Below are positions 39,501-51,900 of a stretch of DNA of 64,000 bases, in pieces. Origin of the DNA: Pelodera strongyloides (lineage: Eukaryota > Nematoda > Chromadorea > Rhabditida > Rhabditidae); NCBI GenBank assembly GCA_036852015.1, contig JAANDG010000032.1, positions 248,001 to 312,000 on the forward strand. The letters run 5' to 3'. The notes under the pieces were generated by a model, which had not been told where the DNA came from, made no database searches, and worked only from the letters and a program-made list of their open reading frames with translations. The position numbers and the translations under genes are program-made. Every line of letters begins with the position of its first letter. Positions within the stretch are counted from its first letter, which is position 1.

Positions 39501-41510
39501 TTCGAACCATCGACTGGCTACGTCTGGACTTGTCATTGTGTTCATTTTATAATATTGATGGCCAGTCGTTCGAAGAGCCCTACGGGCTCTCCTCCGACTG
39601 GAGGAATCGGCCTTCGGCCGATTGTTACACACTGTTCAAAAAAAAACTTTCATTTACGTTTATGTGGAAACGTATAATTTGGTTCTGGACAGCGTTTTTG
39701 CAAATCATGCAAATTTGCTATCGCACTTCTCTTCTCCTATAATATCTCCTATAATATCCTCGACATATAAGAAGCTAGCATAGCGCAACAGGTAGAGCGT
39801 TGGACTGTGAATCGAGAGATTATGTGCTGCTGTGGGTTCGAATCCCGCGAGCGGCAAAGATTTTGTATGTTCTCTTTCGATTATGAATAGAAATTTTCTT
39901 TATGAAAGGACCAGCCGTTCGAAGAGCCCTACGGGCTCTTCTCCGACTGGAGGAATCGGCCTTCGGCCGATTGCTACCCTATTTAAAAGAATTTCTTCAA
40001 ACGTAAAAAAATGTTAATGTTAATTTACGTTTATGCGGAAACGTATAATAGTTGTGGACTTCATGCAAATTTGCCATTGCAATTGCTCTTCTATCTCCTA
40101 TAAGATCCTCCTCCCATAAGCTAGCATAGCTCAACAGGTAGAGCGTTGGACTGTGAATCGAGAGATTGTGGGCTGCTGCGGGTTCGAATCCCGCCAGCGG
40201 CAATAATTTTGAATGCTCTTTCGATCGAAGAATTTTCTTTATGAAGGGATTTCGTTGTGCACATAAAAACAAACCCGTGACAAACTCTTCTCCTTTATAT
40301 AATAAGATTTCGTTATGTTCACACAAACAAAAAAAGTAAACTCTTCTCCTTTATATAATAAGAAATTGATGATTACTCCAGGTGGAAGATCTGTGCACGT
40401 ATTCGGCGCCCGCAAGACGTTTGTGGCTAGGACCACAATTTGCATTATTTGGTCGGGATAAATTGCAAGGCATTGTTCAGGTTTGTCAAAATTCTTCAGT
40501 TTTCTTCTTCTGTGAATTTTGTTTTCAGTATTTTTGTCGTTTGAGGTTTGAGGCGGAGGCCTGAACTGAGCTCTAGTCGTATATGTTCTTGTTTCATTGA
40601 GGCGCCTTAATGTTAGACAGTGTTATATGGTAAACGCGCGAAGCTACCTGCCTAGTTTGGCTGGTCGTTCGTGTGCCGTTTTCTATCCGATCATTAGCCC
40701 CCCCCCGTGTTCCATCTTATAGCGAAATACTTGCATGTATTCAATGTTCAGATCTCGCAGTCGCATTCGGACTCTAGTCAGCGTGTGCCTGTGGTGCTCG
40801 GCGACGGTTACGGGAACATGCCTAGCGCGGAACTTCGTAGTGGAGGAGTTTATGAGAATTCTGAAGCGGGCGAGGGTGACGGCGAAATAGCCCGGAGCAT
40901 TGCGGCCGCAATTATGGAGATTGACCAGCCAGGGAGGAGGGAGCCAGAGGTGAGCACTCGTTATTTCCACTTTATTTATTGATGTTTATGGTTTGCCGGT
41001 TCACCCCGCCGCCCCCGCGATGGGTTGCCTTTTATAGAAAGTGCGTTTGGTAGTCTCATGCCTAAAGGTATTCCTTTCGAGATGTACTATCGGGTAGTGC
41101 GCAAAGCTATTAGCTATTAATATAAGTTATTTTCATTTCCTTTCTAAGTACTTTCCAAATCCAGTTCGAGCTTTTCTTGTGAACCTTATGGACCTTATTA
41201 CTTTCTTACGGACTTGTGGAGCTTAAGATTTCTTATCTAAATCTAGCTATCTGTTTGTTGTTTTCTTTTTTTTGTCGCTGAACTTTGGTGTGGCTTGTTT
41301 TGAGGCGGAAAACTCTGAAGATCTTTTCTTTGCAATGGATGACGAGTGATTCTCTTCCTTCCTTCTTCTGCCTGTGCTTCTTTCGCGCAAATACTTCGGA
41401 CTAGAATCTAGGTACAACCCGGCTTGACCAGACCATAGAACTTACTAATCGCTTTTGACTTATAGTATTCGTTGATGAAACGATCTGGTTTGATGTTAAA
41501 ATCCGCGTGT

Positions 41511-41562
<52 letters not shown>

Positions 41563-42213
41563 CGTGTGTATGTATGTGGGCTTGTGTTCGTGTTTAATGT
41601 CACTTAATCAGAAATGTCTCTTTGTCTTGCTTTGCTTATGCCCTGCATCTTTGTTTGTCTTGTAGGAATTCTCCTACCAGGGGTATAGATTGGTGCGTGA
41701 AAACACGCACGAACCACCTCCGGATTGGTTTTGACCACCTCCGGAAGCAATTTCAAATTAATATATTTGACCGAAACATGGTGTTTTATTAAAACGGTCT
41801 ATCACTAAGCTAAAGGAACCACCTCCATTTACGCACGGAATTTATACCTGCTCTGGTATATTTATGTTTAGTGCATCCGAACTAAGAAGTATCAAATACG
41901 TCATATTTGTGTTTTTGTCTGCTTTACTATCCGTGAGAATTGAGAATAGGGAGTTTTCTGCTTGTTTTATTCAATTCTCTAAATTCACGTGTTGTCCCTG
42001 TTACACATATATCTGAGAGTCTGAGATACGTCACTGCAAGTTGCTCTCCTCCCGTTTCGCACTAAACCCATTGTTGACGGTAATTGATTGTTTTAACGAT
42101 TATAATATAGTATTGATTTATTGATTTTTCAGACGAGCTCCTCTTCTGACGAATTCTATTATGATTCGCCGGAGCAGAAAGAAGATAGCGCCACTTTCGA
42201 CGAGCTATCATGA
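30514..42213 (+). CDS. BCAS3: BCAS3 homologue (WD40/BCAS3-domain phagophore-associated protein), 852 aa
   Basis: Human BCAS3 partners PHAF1 at autophagosome-forming membranes and also affects cell migration. Exons: 30514-30600, 31048-31158, 31679-31845, 32012-32136, 32374-32447, 32794-32900, 34429-34531, 34936-34991, 35129-35204, 35620-35691, 36071-36163, 36256-36360, 36632-36835, 37141-37231, 37567-37714, 37869-37974, 38298-38429, 38558-38751, 39104-39233, 40382-40480, 40752-40949, 42133-42213. All phases join, giving 853 codons with stop. Family landmarks: VVDFVHEVLPYG...WVDIQ near the N terminus, ILGMARGYQIWTI, the propeller segment GVVTVAHLDSYSK, FSPDGRLLLTAD and the BCAS3-domain end RRLWLGPQF. 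The tail is Ser/Glu-rich. The start is the first in-frame ATG, ten bases after a TTTTAG acceptor. Introns hold several MITEs and the hairpin/tRNA-like repeats. Confidence 0.94.
33929..34334. mobile_element. Long foldback element in BCAS3 intron
   Basis: The ends are inverted: CCCCTGAAAGGGACAGGCCC on the left and GGGCCTGTCCCTTGAAGGGG on the right. Complementarity continues inward (CTATCAAGCATTTTTATTAC versus GTAATAAAAATGCTTGATAG), giving arms of roughly 200 bases. No ORF of interest. Flanking duplication unclear. Confidence 0.75.
34570..34640. repeat. CT-rich microsatellite
   Basis: (CT)n with TG-rich interruptions, directly after the BCAS3 exon that ends at 34531. Confidence 0.75.
34703..34793. 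mobile_element. Short TTAA-flanked hairpin element
   Basis: A 91-bp element. Left arm GGGATGGGTTCACTAGAAAA plus TCACCTT; the right arm is its exact inverse, ending CCCATCCC. TTAA is at both ends (34703-34706 and 34790-34793). The arms are about 30 bases with a 30-base loop. Confidence 0.8.
35304..35520. repeat. CCGGAGGTGGTTC-motif cluster, related to the hAT-like MITEs
   Basis: CCGGAGGTGGTTC-like motifs occur three times (near 35329, 35424 and 35473), with one inverse CCACCTCCGG at about 35388. The same motif is found inside the elements at 26555, 28234 and 41678. The ends of this copy could not be set, so it is probably a decayed or nested member. Confidence 0.5.
38905..38975 (-). tRNA. tRNA-like repeat, copy 3 (pseudo-tRNA)
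   Basis: On the minus strand this has a D-arm-like GCGCAGCAGGCAGAGCGC, an anticodon-like loop CTATAAA and a T arm GAGGG-TTCGAAC-GCCCT. The acceptor stem does not pair well. It is preceded at about 38988-39034 (minus) by a three-hairpin module related to those at 39567 and 39915. Probably a tRNA-derived repeat rather than a working tRNA. Confidence 0.45.
39567..39624 (+). repeat. Three-hairpin module, copy 1
   Basis: Consecutive stem-loops: GAAGAGCCC-TAC-GGGCTCTCC, then CTCC-GACT-GGAG, then AATCGGCC-TTC-GGCCGATT. The module is followed 150 bases later by a tRNA-like sequence. In BCAS3 intron 39234-40381. Confidence 0.7.
39774..39856 (+). tRNA. tRNA-like sequence, copy 1 (GTG in anticodon position)
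   Basis: D arm around GCGCAACAGGTAGAGC, loop CTGTGAA (GTG), long variable region, T arm GTGGG-TTCGAAT-CCCGC. The 5' GCTAGCA does not pair with the 3' end GAGCGGC, so a functional cloverleaf is unlikely. Internal Pol III box A- and box B-like sequences are retained. Confidence 0.5.
39915..39972 (+). repeat. Three-hairpin module, copy 2
   Basis: The same module, with a perfectly paired first stem (GAAGAGCCC / GGGCTCTTC), second CTCC-GACT-GGAG and third AATCGGCC-TTC-GGCCGATT. It starts about 60 bases after tRNA-like copy 1. The repeat period is about 347 bases and includes shared flanking sequence. Confidence 0.7.
40120..40202 (+). tRNA. tRNA-like sequence, copy 2 (GTG in anticodon position)
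   Basis: As copy 1, with a better D arm (GCTC...GAGC) and T arm (GCGGG-TTCGAAT-CCCGC). The acceptor ends remain mismatched. It shares AAGCTAGCATAGC and the downstream CGGCAA with copy 1. Confidence 0.5.
41513..41570. repeat. (TG)n microsatellite
   Basis: A perfect TG dinucleotide run of over 40 bases in the last BCAS3 intron. Confidence 0.95.
41678..41853. mobile_element. Diverged hAT-like MITE
   Basis: A 176-bp element with ends CAGGGGTATAGATTGGTGCG and the inverse CGCACGGAATTTATACCTG. It contains internal ACCACCTCCGGA motifs as in the two PP1 copies. No 8-bp duplication is visible, so it is older or rearranged. It lies in the last BCAS3 intron. Confidence 0.7.
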
Positions 42214-43900
42214 ATGCCCTACTGGTGACGTCATAGAAGCTCTTTGTAGTTTGTAGTCCCCGGTTTCTCGGTATGTATCTATATGTAGTATGTATGTGTG
42301 TATAGTTTTTTTCTTGGTTTATCGTTTGCACTTACCCATTACCTTTTTCCATAGTGGGCCTTAGCCGAACGTCTCAGAGTGTATTATATACTGCGTGTCT
42401 TTTACTTTTATTGCACCAATGTGTTTTTTTAGTTTTATATTGCGCCGGTGTGAATTAGGCTTCTAATGTGACGATTAAGTTTTGATATATTTTTATGGAT
42501 TTTTTTTTGTATTTAGCGCTGAGCGTTTTTTCACACTAAATCAGGTTTTACATGTTGATATATTGGTTGTTTGCTACATTTTCTAAGTCGCGTTATTCTT
42601 ATTAGAGAGGCGGTCCACTTCAGTTCGTTCTAATATTCGTATGTAAATATTTATAAGTTTGCATATTATCTATGAAAATGCTTCCGTAAGCGAAGGCTTA
42701 ATGTTGAAGCACAAAAATATCTTTAATTTGGGGGTGTTTTATAGGGTATGTACATTCGCTTTTATGTTATGTAATTCGGCTTGATTTCCCCCCTCTAAAT
42801 TTACAAAAAAAAAGTCAAAAACATTTTTTAGACCTCTATCCTAGCTACTATGTATGTTTTTCTTACTGTCAATAGAATTCGTGTGGAGATTCGTATTATC
42901 TATTCAGATTCTGATTTATCTATTGTATTTTACTTAAACTAACCGAGTGTCCTTTTTTATTGTTCTATCTTTTTTTACTAGGATTCAGTTCCGCATTGCT
43001 GTGAATGTCCAGCAAAGCGTCTATGATTTTATGTATTATGTATGGCTCAGTTTGACTGTCCCCAAGTATTTTCCGTGAAACTCCCAGCTCTTATCCGCTC
43101 GTAGTTTTCAGAGGCCATATTCACCGCTCCCAATCCCTCGGGGCAATATTCCCTGGGGATAGAAAATAGCATTATAATTTGAGACACGCAGAGAAAATAC
43201 GGGGTATTCCACCCTAGGGACTTGAATGGTGAATGTGGCCTCTGGAATGTATAGAAGGCGTATAATTAGTATCTAATCACAATATAGCCGGCTTCTTTTC
43301 CTGAGTCTATATTATTCGCTAGCAACTGAATTAGCTAGATGTCTAAGAAGACGCGACGCTGGTTCGTTGCCTGGATTTCTGTAGCATGATTTTGTCGTAT
43401 ACACAATGTTTTGGAATTATGTATTGAGAATACCAATGTGAGTATATTCCCAGTGGGAGTCATAATACACTGTGTATACGACTAGGCATTATGTGAACCA
43501 TTTCCTTTGTGCTGTATGCTGAGTAACTATTGTATTTGCCAATTGTGGTGTGATTTTATATCCGACGAATGTCTATGGTATCACTTGTTTATTGTGTATA
43601 TTCTTGTCATTTTATGGATGGAATAAAGTCTTTCTAGGAGAGGAGACTCGGAGATTTGGTTTCTTTTTGTTTGTGCCCACGTGGATGTCGTGATTGTGGA
43701 ATATATTAGATTTTTTGAATTCTTGGAAACAAATGGTTTATGGGAACTAGCCTGGTTATTTATGAGCTGCGCGGAAAAGGTGCGCCATGGCCGAGCCGCG
43801 GAGGACCTTCGGGGCCATCGGCTGTGCCATGTGTGCCATCTGCAAGTTTACTCCTTTGAAATCCGCCATCAATACAGTATTATGGGGTTCTTAGGAGCGG
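42214..43900. other. BCAS3 3' UTR and BCAS3-GCNA spacer
   Basis: No coding exon was recognised. It is T-rich after the BCAS3 stop. An AATAAA at 43622-43627 could be the BCAS3 polyadenylation signal (UTR of about 1.4 kb) or belong to an unannotated transcript. A MITE of the GAGGCCATATTCACC family sits at 43109-43244. The spacing is too large for a typical nematode operon. Confidence 0.55.
43109..43244. mobile_element. GAGGCCATATTCACC MITE, copy 1
   Basis: Ends CAGAGGCCATATTCACC and GGTGAATGTGGCCTCTG are inverted repeats. The interior shares GAGACACGCAGAGAAAA with the copy at 44817. Relatives lie at 44817, about 49463 and 53833. Confidence 0.75.
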
Positions 43901-45948
43901 ATGTCTGATTACGAGGAGTCTCCGGTGTGTCGTAGGCTCAAGTCGACAAGATTAAGGTTGGTTTTATTTTATAAATTACAAATCTTTTTCATCGGTATTT
44001 AGGTAGGGCGGAGCTTGTTTTCAGGCTTGTAGTTCCTCAATTATGTATCAACTTAGTTGTCCCTTTTAGGATAATGGGATACAATAATCACGTAATATGG
44101 TGCGGCTGAAAGTCTTACGTGCTCAAATGACGCTAGAAGAACGGTTGGACTAGAAGCAATTTTTGTGTTCTGATTTTATTTGTAACTTGAAACATTACGC
44201 CAGTAGTTGTAATTTCGTCGATCTGCGTCACTGGTAGAGTTTAGTGATCTAATTACAGAAGAGTGTTCTTGGATTCATCAAGCTCGTCAAATTGTACGAC
44301 GCCTTCACCTCGACCACTCACGACTGTCAATGGAGGAAATATTAAGAGGTATTGGATGAACTTGACGTTTCATGAAATCATGAAAACTCAAACTGCTAAC
44401 ACATAGGCCGTATTCACCAACACACAGGGAGCCCTCCTAGGCTTCCCAGGGAGCTAAAGACTGCGCAGAGAGTGCGAGAGCAGAAGAGATTCAGAGCTGT
44501 CGTGAGCCTAGGGAGGGCTCCCTGTGTGTTGATGAATACTGCCTCTGGGAGGGATCCCTGCGTGTTGGTGAATACGGCCTCAGAATACTGCCGATGTTTG
44601 TGCAATGGTGGCTAGGAATATCATTAGAAGACGTCTCTTTTCCGGCATCTATGATATCTATCTATCTGAATATTCTACTATTTTCTTTTTCCAGAAACGA
44701 GAGTTTATTGAGCGAAGCGAGTGTGACATCGAAAAGCTCTGGGGCGGATGATGTAAGGAAGCGGGAAAAGAGCCCAAGTGAGTTCCCTCATAAAGTATTC
44801 GGAGAGATACGCTGATCAGAGGCCATATTCACCGCTCCGATTCCCTCGCGAAAATTTTCCCTGGGGACAAAAAATAGCATTCTAAAGTGAGACACGCAGA
44901 GAAAAAGGTGGGGGAATTCCCATGGGGAATGAAGTGGTGAATATGGCCTCAGAGTTCTAACAAGTGTTAGCATACTTGAGTCATTTTTGCAAGAAACATT
45001 ATAGAAAACACGCCGCTTTATACATATACTTGAAATTTCATGAAATCATGAAAACTCAAACTGCTAACACAGGATACTGCCGATGCTTGTGCAATGGTGA
45101 CTAGGAATTTCATTAGAAGTAGTCTCTTTTCAGGCATCTATGATATAACCTAACATAACATTTATTACGAACATAAACTGTCGGACAAGTATTGTCAAGG
45201 TAAAATAGCACGTTAAATAACTATGAACCACTCGTAACTACCAATTCGCTGTCCGTTCCAGGCGATGAATTTCATTCTGCGAATGAGGTCCTCTCGGAAG
45301 ATGGAGATCTTTCTACTATGCAGGAGGAAGAGGTAGAAGAGGAGAATGAGCTGGAGGATGATAGCTCCAAGACAAGAAACTCATTCCTTTCCGAAGCGGA
45401 GGAGAACTGCGTGCAGAACGTGGATGTGGTTATGACGTCACCAAGGATTGTCGAATCTCCAGATGAAAAGGTAAGGCCTGGTTTTGATACAAGCCGAAAC
45501 CCTAACAAGGTGCTCTCTTCATAGGGATGACGTCCGTAGTCTTAATACGGTACAGTAGGTAAGTGCCGAGCCTTTAGGAATCCAAAACCTGAAGCTGAGA
45601 GACTGTGTATTTCCGGCACGGGACGGTTCAGTTATTCTTCTGAATGTGGGTGTATGGGCCTAAACTTTCGTTTTTCACGCTGAGGTAAGAGGTAAGTACG
45701 AAGTGAGGTAAGTAGTTGAAACTCGAAAAGGGTTCTCTCCATCCATTTATGTATAGTATTTCACTGCCGTACCTTCTAGGAAAACAGCTTCGTGATACCG
45801 GACACTAGCTTTGTCACGCCGCGTAGAGGTGCCCGATCGAGGAGTACGTCGAGGAGTAGACGGCGATCGGTGAAAATAGAAGTGAAACAGGAAGTGGAGG
45901 AGCAGGAGACGTGGAAGGAAAAGGTGAGTGTGAGATTAATAAAAGAGG

Positions 45949-45988
<40 letters not shown>

Positions 45989-48900
45989 ATAGATAGAGAG
46001 AGAGAGAAGAGATAGAGAGAGAGAAGGACGTTTGGGGAGTTTCGGTGATTATTTTCTCCGTACTTTAGGAAAGTTCCTCGGTTCCACCGCAACGTCTGAA
46101 CCTTGAATGTCGACGGGAACTCGTGGCGGTATCTGAACGTGCCAAGGGCTCACGGCGACTTAGCTTCTCATCGGATTCAGGTTATTCAAATTTTGAGATG
46201 CAATTTTATATTCCCTGGCGTTATAGTGATATCAGATATGGTACAAACACTTTATTGTTTATTCCCTCGACGTGATTTCGTGAAACTCGGAGACGTGTGG
46301 TCTGCCTCTCTTTCTTTGCATTTCATCCCCCTCTCCTTTCTCGTGGCCGCTGATCTAGAAGTGTTTCGGTGTCTGTGTATCAGATTTTGTAGTGCGGTGT
46401 AGCTACGATTTTCTGTTTATTTACAACGTGTTAACTTTGAAATCCCTCATTCACAAACTTACTTTAGCTCATTATCTTGTTTGTCATGCACTAACAGTAC
46501 TCAGTATTTTACACTGGGTTTTGCGCATATTTAGGTCATCGGATGATCTGACCCGTGTCCTAGGGGGAAAGTGTTTTGTTTTATTATCTAGAACAGTAAG
46601 TTTTCAGAATGTTCTCCAGTCGGTCAAGTGCCGTCTGTTTCGAAAAGTGGTCGATGTCCGCGAACACCCTTTGTGTTACCCGTTCCCACGACAAAGGGTT
46701 CTTCTCCGGACACGGAAGATGAGCACAAGTATAAGAAATGTGAGTCCGTTTCCGTACTTGTTACATTATAGCTATGCAACACAGTCTTTTGCTACGCTAC
46801 CGTTAGCGAGCTTATATATGGTAGGGTTGAGTGAAGTACTTTTGTTAGAGATTATTAACCCGGTGTTTTTTACTTTCGCTGGTAAAAATGTTGGTTATTT
46901 CGTGTAATTTGTGCTGTCAGTGAAACATTATCATACAGTATCCTGTTACTTACTTTACAGTTGGGTGTGTGCATTCAAAGGAATGTGCGTCCCAGTTTGT
47001 AGGAATTGGAATTGTTCCCTTTACTTTCAGTTCTTGCCACACACCGACCACCCACTATGGAGGAATATGACTCTGATGATGGTGAATTAAAGAGAAGTAC
47101 GTCTAAGGGAAGAAGAAGAGGAAGGAAAACAGAGAGGTTATTAGAGTATAATTAATTGATAATTAATAATTGTGGGACAATATGTTGAAGAAGGGTGGCG
47201 TAGCAAACACTCCTTCTTCCCCCCTTTCTTCTGAAAGTGGGGAAGAAGGAGTGTTACCTTTCTCTTTGCTTTTATCTCATAGCGACTTAAATCCCATCAT
47301 TTTTAGTTTCATTGTGCCGGACGATTATGTTTCGGAGGCGTCTTCGGATTCGGAGCGAGAGGAGGAGGGTGAAGAGAAAGGTGTATATGAGGGATATCGA
47401 AAATTTTATTTTAAACTTTTTTTTTTTGAGTTTTAGCTTGTTTTTATTTTGTGCTTTAATCGTTCTATTTTTATCTCGATGCGCATCTTGTTGTTGTAGA
47501 TGTAGTTAATTAGTACGACGTTTCAGTTTAAAAAGATTAAGTGATAAAAATTCGTTTTTGTGTAGATGTTGGTCGGGTCGATGACATGTTCAATTCGGAT
47601 TGGGATTCTGAACAAGACGATACAGAGGATTCTTCTGAAAGTGGGGAAGAAGGAGCGAGTAGCCGGAATGAGGAAAGAGAAACAAGGTGACGCTGAGGAG
47701 GACAAATTTTCCTTTTTTTCCCTCTGACGAGATAAGGGGAACAGCTGATCATGATCCTCAGAAAAAGTAGAGTGAGAGAGAGAGTGAAATAAGAGAGAGT
47801 GTGAGAGAGAGCGAGAGTGTGAGAAAGAGTGAGAAAGAGAGGGAGAGAGAGAGAAGGAATGAGTGAAATGAGAGAGAGAGAGAGAGTGTGAGAGAGCGAG
47901 AGTGAGTGTGACAGAGTAAAATGAGAGAGAGACGGAGGCGGAGAAGTGACTATATGATGTGAATATTCGTGAATACAGTTTTGATAATTTATGCATTTTT
48001 AGAATACCTGTGAAAAATGGGACACCAAAAGAACCTTTACGGAAGCCAAGCACCAAGCAAGTTCGAGGCGATGGAGGTTAGGATTCATTGCGTAGTGTTT
48101 TCTAGTAAATTCTTCTATTTTAGAAGTATAATTTACATTAGTTAAGTATTAATCGGAAAAGAACGTGTTGAGCTACTGTGTTTTATTTCATGTGTACTAG
48201 AAAGTGGAGTAAATCCGTTTTTTTCATTTTCAGTTTCCCTTGCTGATGCTTTTAAGCAATCTTTCGCGAGTCCATCCGTAAAGAAGAAAGCGGTCGGTTA
48301 AATTACTCTTCTGTTTTTATGAATTACACATTATTGACATTTTTTGTATGTGTAATCATATAAATTCGTGTCTTATTTTCCATATTTATAGCTCGATCCA
48401 ACCGACCACTTCCTAATGTCGCTGTCGGAAAATTACAAGGGAGATCTGCATCCGGAAGCTTATAAATTTAGGCAAAAGGTTGGGATTTTCTTTTTTTTAT
48501 CCTTGTTTGTAAGTCGTTGTGAGGTGTATATTTTTATGTTAAGTACTGTAGGTGCCTCGGTATTTAGTACTGTAATAAGTTGCGGAACTGTATAGTTTAG
48601 TAGTAAGGTAATTACGGTAACCAGAAACGCAGAAACCGGAAAATTGCCCACAACCCACAACATTTTTTTTGAATTCCTTGCATTAGAAAGGCATCTATGA
48701 GGAGAGTGTGTTTGTGTTTTCTTTCCCTCATCAAGTTTTTCTCTCCTTTGGTCACGACATGCTGCACATGACAAAAAATTGCGTAATTACCAATTTTCAA
48801 TGCGATCCTGTCCTGTTTAGGGACTGAAACGGGCTGAAACCCGGAATGCACTGTGCGGGAAGTTGTTCAGAATATTTAACGAGTACTGCTTCAGGGATAA

Positions 48901-51900
48901 GGTCTGTTTTTTTCTTTATCGAAAGGGTAGAAGATCCCAATAAAGCGAAGTACCGGCCGGTTTTTGAAACGCATCGTGGATAACTGAATTCTTACGCATT
49001 TATGCTAATTTACTCGAATTTACTCGATTTTTCATTCTAATTTATGTTCATTTGCATAATCTGCATAAGAATGCTGGTCTACTCGATGTGTTTCAAAAAG
49101 GGCTGGTATTTCGCTTTAAGAATTGATTTGTGGCTTGCGGCTGCGCTTCAATAAAGATTCCTTTTACTTATAAGGGAACGGGGGAGAAAATACAAGATTT
49201 GGTAGTCTCTTTGAGACTTGAGAGGAGAATCAATGACAAACGTATAATTAAACCCTGGTATTTGGAGGAATTAACAGTAATTTCCAGCTGCCACAAGATA
49301 TGGAGATCGCGTGGAATAGCCGACTACGCAAGACTGCCGGACAGTGCAAGAATAAGTTGAATGGGAGACAGGAGAGATCTTGTACGATAGACCTGTCACC
49401 GAAGGTCTGCACCACGCCAGGTACATTGCTGATCTGATCCACATGAGGGTTTTATTTATGTGGTCTGAACCCATATTCACCACTCAGTTCCCCGTCTTTT
49501 TCTCTGCGTGTCTGACAGTCCACAGTAGAATGCTATTTTCTGTCCCCAGGGAATGTTTACCCGAGGGAATCGGAGTGGTGAATATGGCCTCTGAACGTAG
49601 TGCTCTTTATACAAATGACCAACTCTAGGATAATTTGTGCAATTGACGCAATGTTTTACTAGTTCATACTTAGATGCCGTTTCCAAGAGGCGAGGATTAG
49701 TTTTCATTTCACTGGGCGTTGAAAATATTTTGCGTGCGTGTGTGAAAGAGGGAAAGTTGTTGTTTGGTTAGAAAGTGGTGTTTAAAGTTGACTAGTGTTT
49801 TTGTCCTTTTACCTAGCGCATGGGAGTTTCTGATATTGCAGAACGTGTTCGTGACACCCTAATCCACGAGTTGTGTCACGCAGCTGTGTGGCTTGTCAAT
49901 GGACTACCGAAACACGGACACGGACCATCTTGGAGACAATGGTCAGTTACGGAAGTTTTATTCTGGATTCTAGATGGGTTGGTGAATACGGTAATCAAAT
50001 GGGCGGGGAGGGGGGTGTATTATAATGTACAGTATTGTGGGGTTTGGGAGCCATCACTTTGTGATTTGGTGAGTTTTTTTGTATAGTAAATATAATCTTA
50101 CCTTTTTGGAGAGACTACTAATATTTCTGTGACAGTTCTCTTCTGTACCAATATTTGTGTGCATTATTTTTAGGACTGTCCGATGTATGCAACGTTTCCA
50201 GTTCATGCCAATTATAGAACGTTGTCACAACTACGAAATCCAATGTAAATATGTGTACGTGTGCAAGAATTGTGGGAATACGTAAGTTTTTTCTTTTACT
50301 GGTTGCGTTGTTTGTAATTTATCTGTTTAACAATTGAAAATTAAAAGTATATATGGTTGAATGACGGATCTATAGTCCTAGAAAATCAGTATAGTGGGAG
50401 TGCCTAACGGGTTTTTTAATAAATAGTGAAACATTTTGTTGAAGTGCAGTGAAAAAAGAAATGACAAAAACGTATAAATGTTTTATGTTTTGTGATTGGT
50501 TGGTGTGTTTCCTATATGTCTCGTGTATGTATGCCTTGTATATTATATGTGGGATATACAATACAGGTGATATAGCAATTAAATAATCTTTATAAAGTGG
50601 GCGAGCACATCGGATAAGCACAAAGCGCTAGCCTAAGGCTGGTCCAATGCACGAAAAGAGAGAAAGAGATTTAGATTGCGAGTTTATATATTCCATGTTG
50701 TTGTTGTTGCCGGAGGCAGCCAGCGTGGTTGATCATCCTCGCGAGATGGGCTGATCTCGCGAGTGATCTTCCGAACTGGTGTCCGGAGTAGGTGGGTTGA
50801 TGTCCTTTGCAGTCCTTGGACTGTCGTGCTGCACCGCGTGAAGGCGGACATCGTCGTAGCACTTATATATTCCATGGTATTTCTGCCTGTTTTAGTGTAA
50901 AACGGCATTCGGCTTCCGTTGACACGACAAGAAAAGTGTGTGGAAAATGTAGAGGCAAATTCTCGCTTCACGTGAGTTTTGTTTGGATTTTTGTTTTGAT
51001 TATTTATTATCGTTTTGATTATTTTTCTCTTCAATTTCTCTTCAGTTGATTGATTGGGACAGGATAACACGCGTGTGTGGGGTTGGCGAATTTTGTGCGC
51101 GAAATGTTTAATTGGTTGGCGCGCCTGCCGCCCTCTACAAAAAGTTGCGACACGGGTGCGCTAGCTAGCGATTACCGCATTACTATTTTCATAAACCCCT
51201 CTTTCAGGTACACACATCGCGTGGGGTTCGTCGCGTCTCATTATCTACAGCGTCAACAACAGTGTCGAACGGAACGACGAACAGGAATAAGTTTGCGGAA
51301 TATGTGAAACAACACTATAAAGAGTACAAGAGGCCGGGAGTGACACATCGAGAGGTGTGCTTATATGTTACTTGTTTATATAGCTCTACATTTGGCCCAC
51401 TAGGAACCTTAGCGACCCGTGATGTAGAGGACCACACACGACTACTCATATACCACCCACGGATAAAGGACCACCCAGGAGTATTCGTAGGACCACCCAG
51501 GAGTATTCGTAGGACCACCCACGAAGTTAATATGTAGGACCACACACGACGTTTATGCACAGGACCACCCACGATGCTTATATTTGATTTACCTCATTGC
51601 CGTATTATTTTTCAGGTGATGAAGCTTATCGCTGAACGTTGGAAGTCGGAATCGACCAAACAGGAATCCACACCTTCTCCCAAATTAAAAGATATCATGG
51701 ATGATGGGGAGCAGGAGGAAGATAAGGAGAATGATCTCCCCCCAGAGGATCACCTCAAAGAAGGAGAATGTGTGAGTTCTTACTTTTGCGAACTATTTAT
51801 GGTAGGTTGCGAAACGAGAAACGTATGCTAATCCGGCTAAACGTATGCATTCCCATGTATTATGTACGAAATTCCCATCAATTTTCGTGTTTGCTATTTT

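Noticed and set aside
39774..40202. Functional tRNA-His genes
   Set aside because: The GTG loop and good T arms are present, but acceptor stems do not pair and the variable region is too long for tRNA-His.
46392..46907. 171-codon plus-strand frame
   Set aside because: It overlaps the GCNA exon 46608-46739 in a different frame and is otherwise intronic. The exon's own frame has correct phase and composition.
47523..48056. 177-codon minus-strand frame
   Set aside because: It is antisense to GCNA exons and driven by the GA microsatellite.
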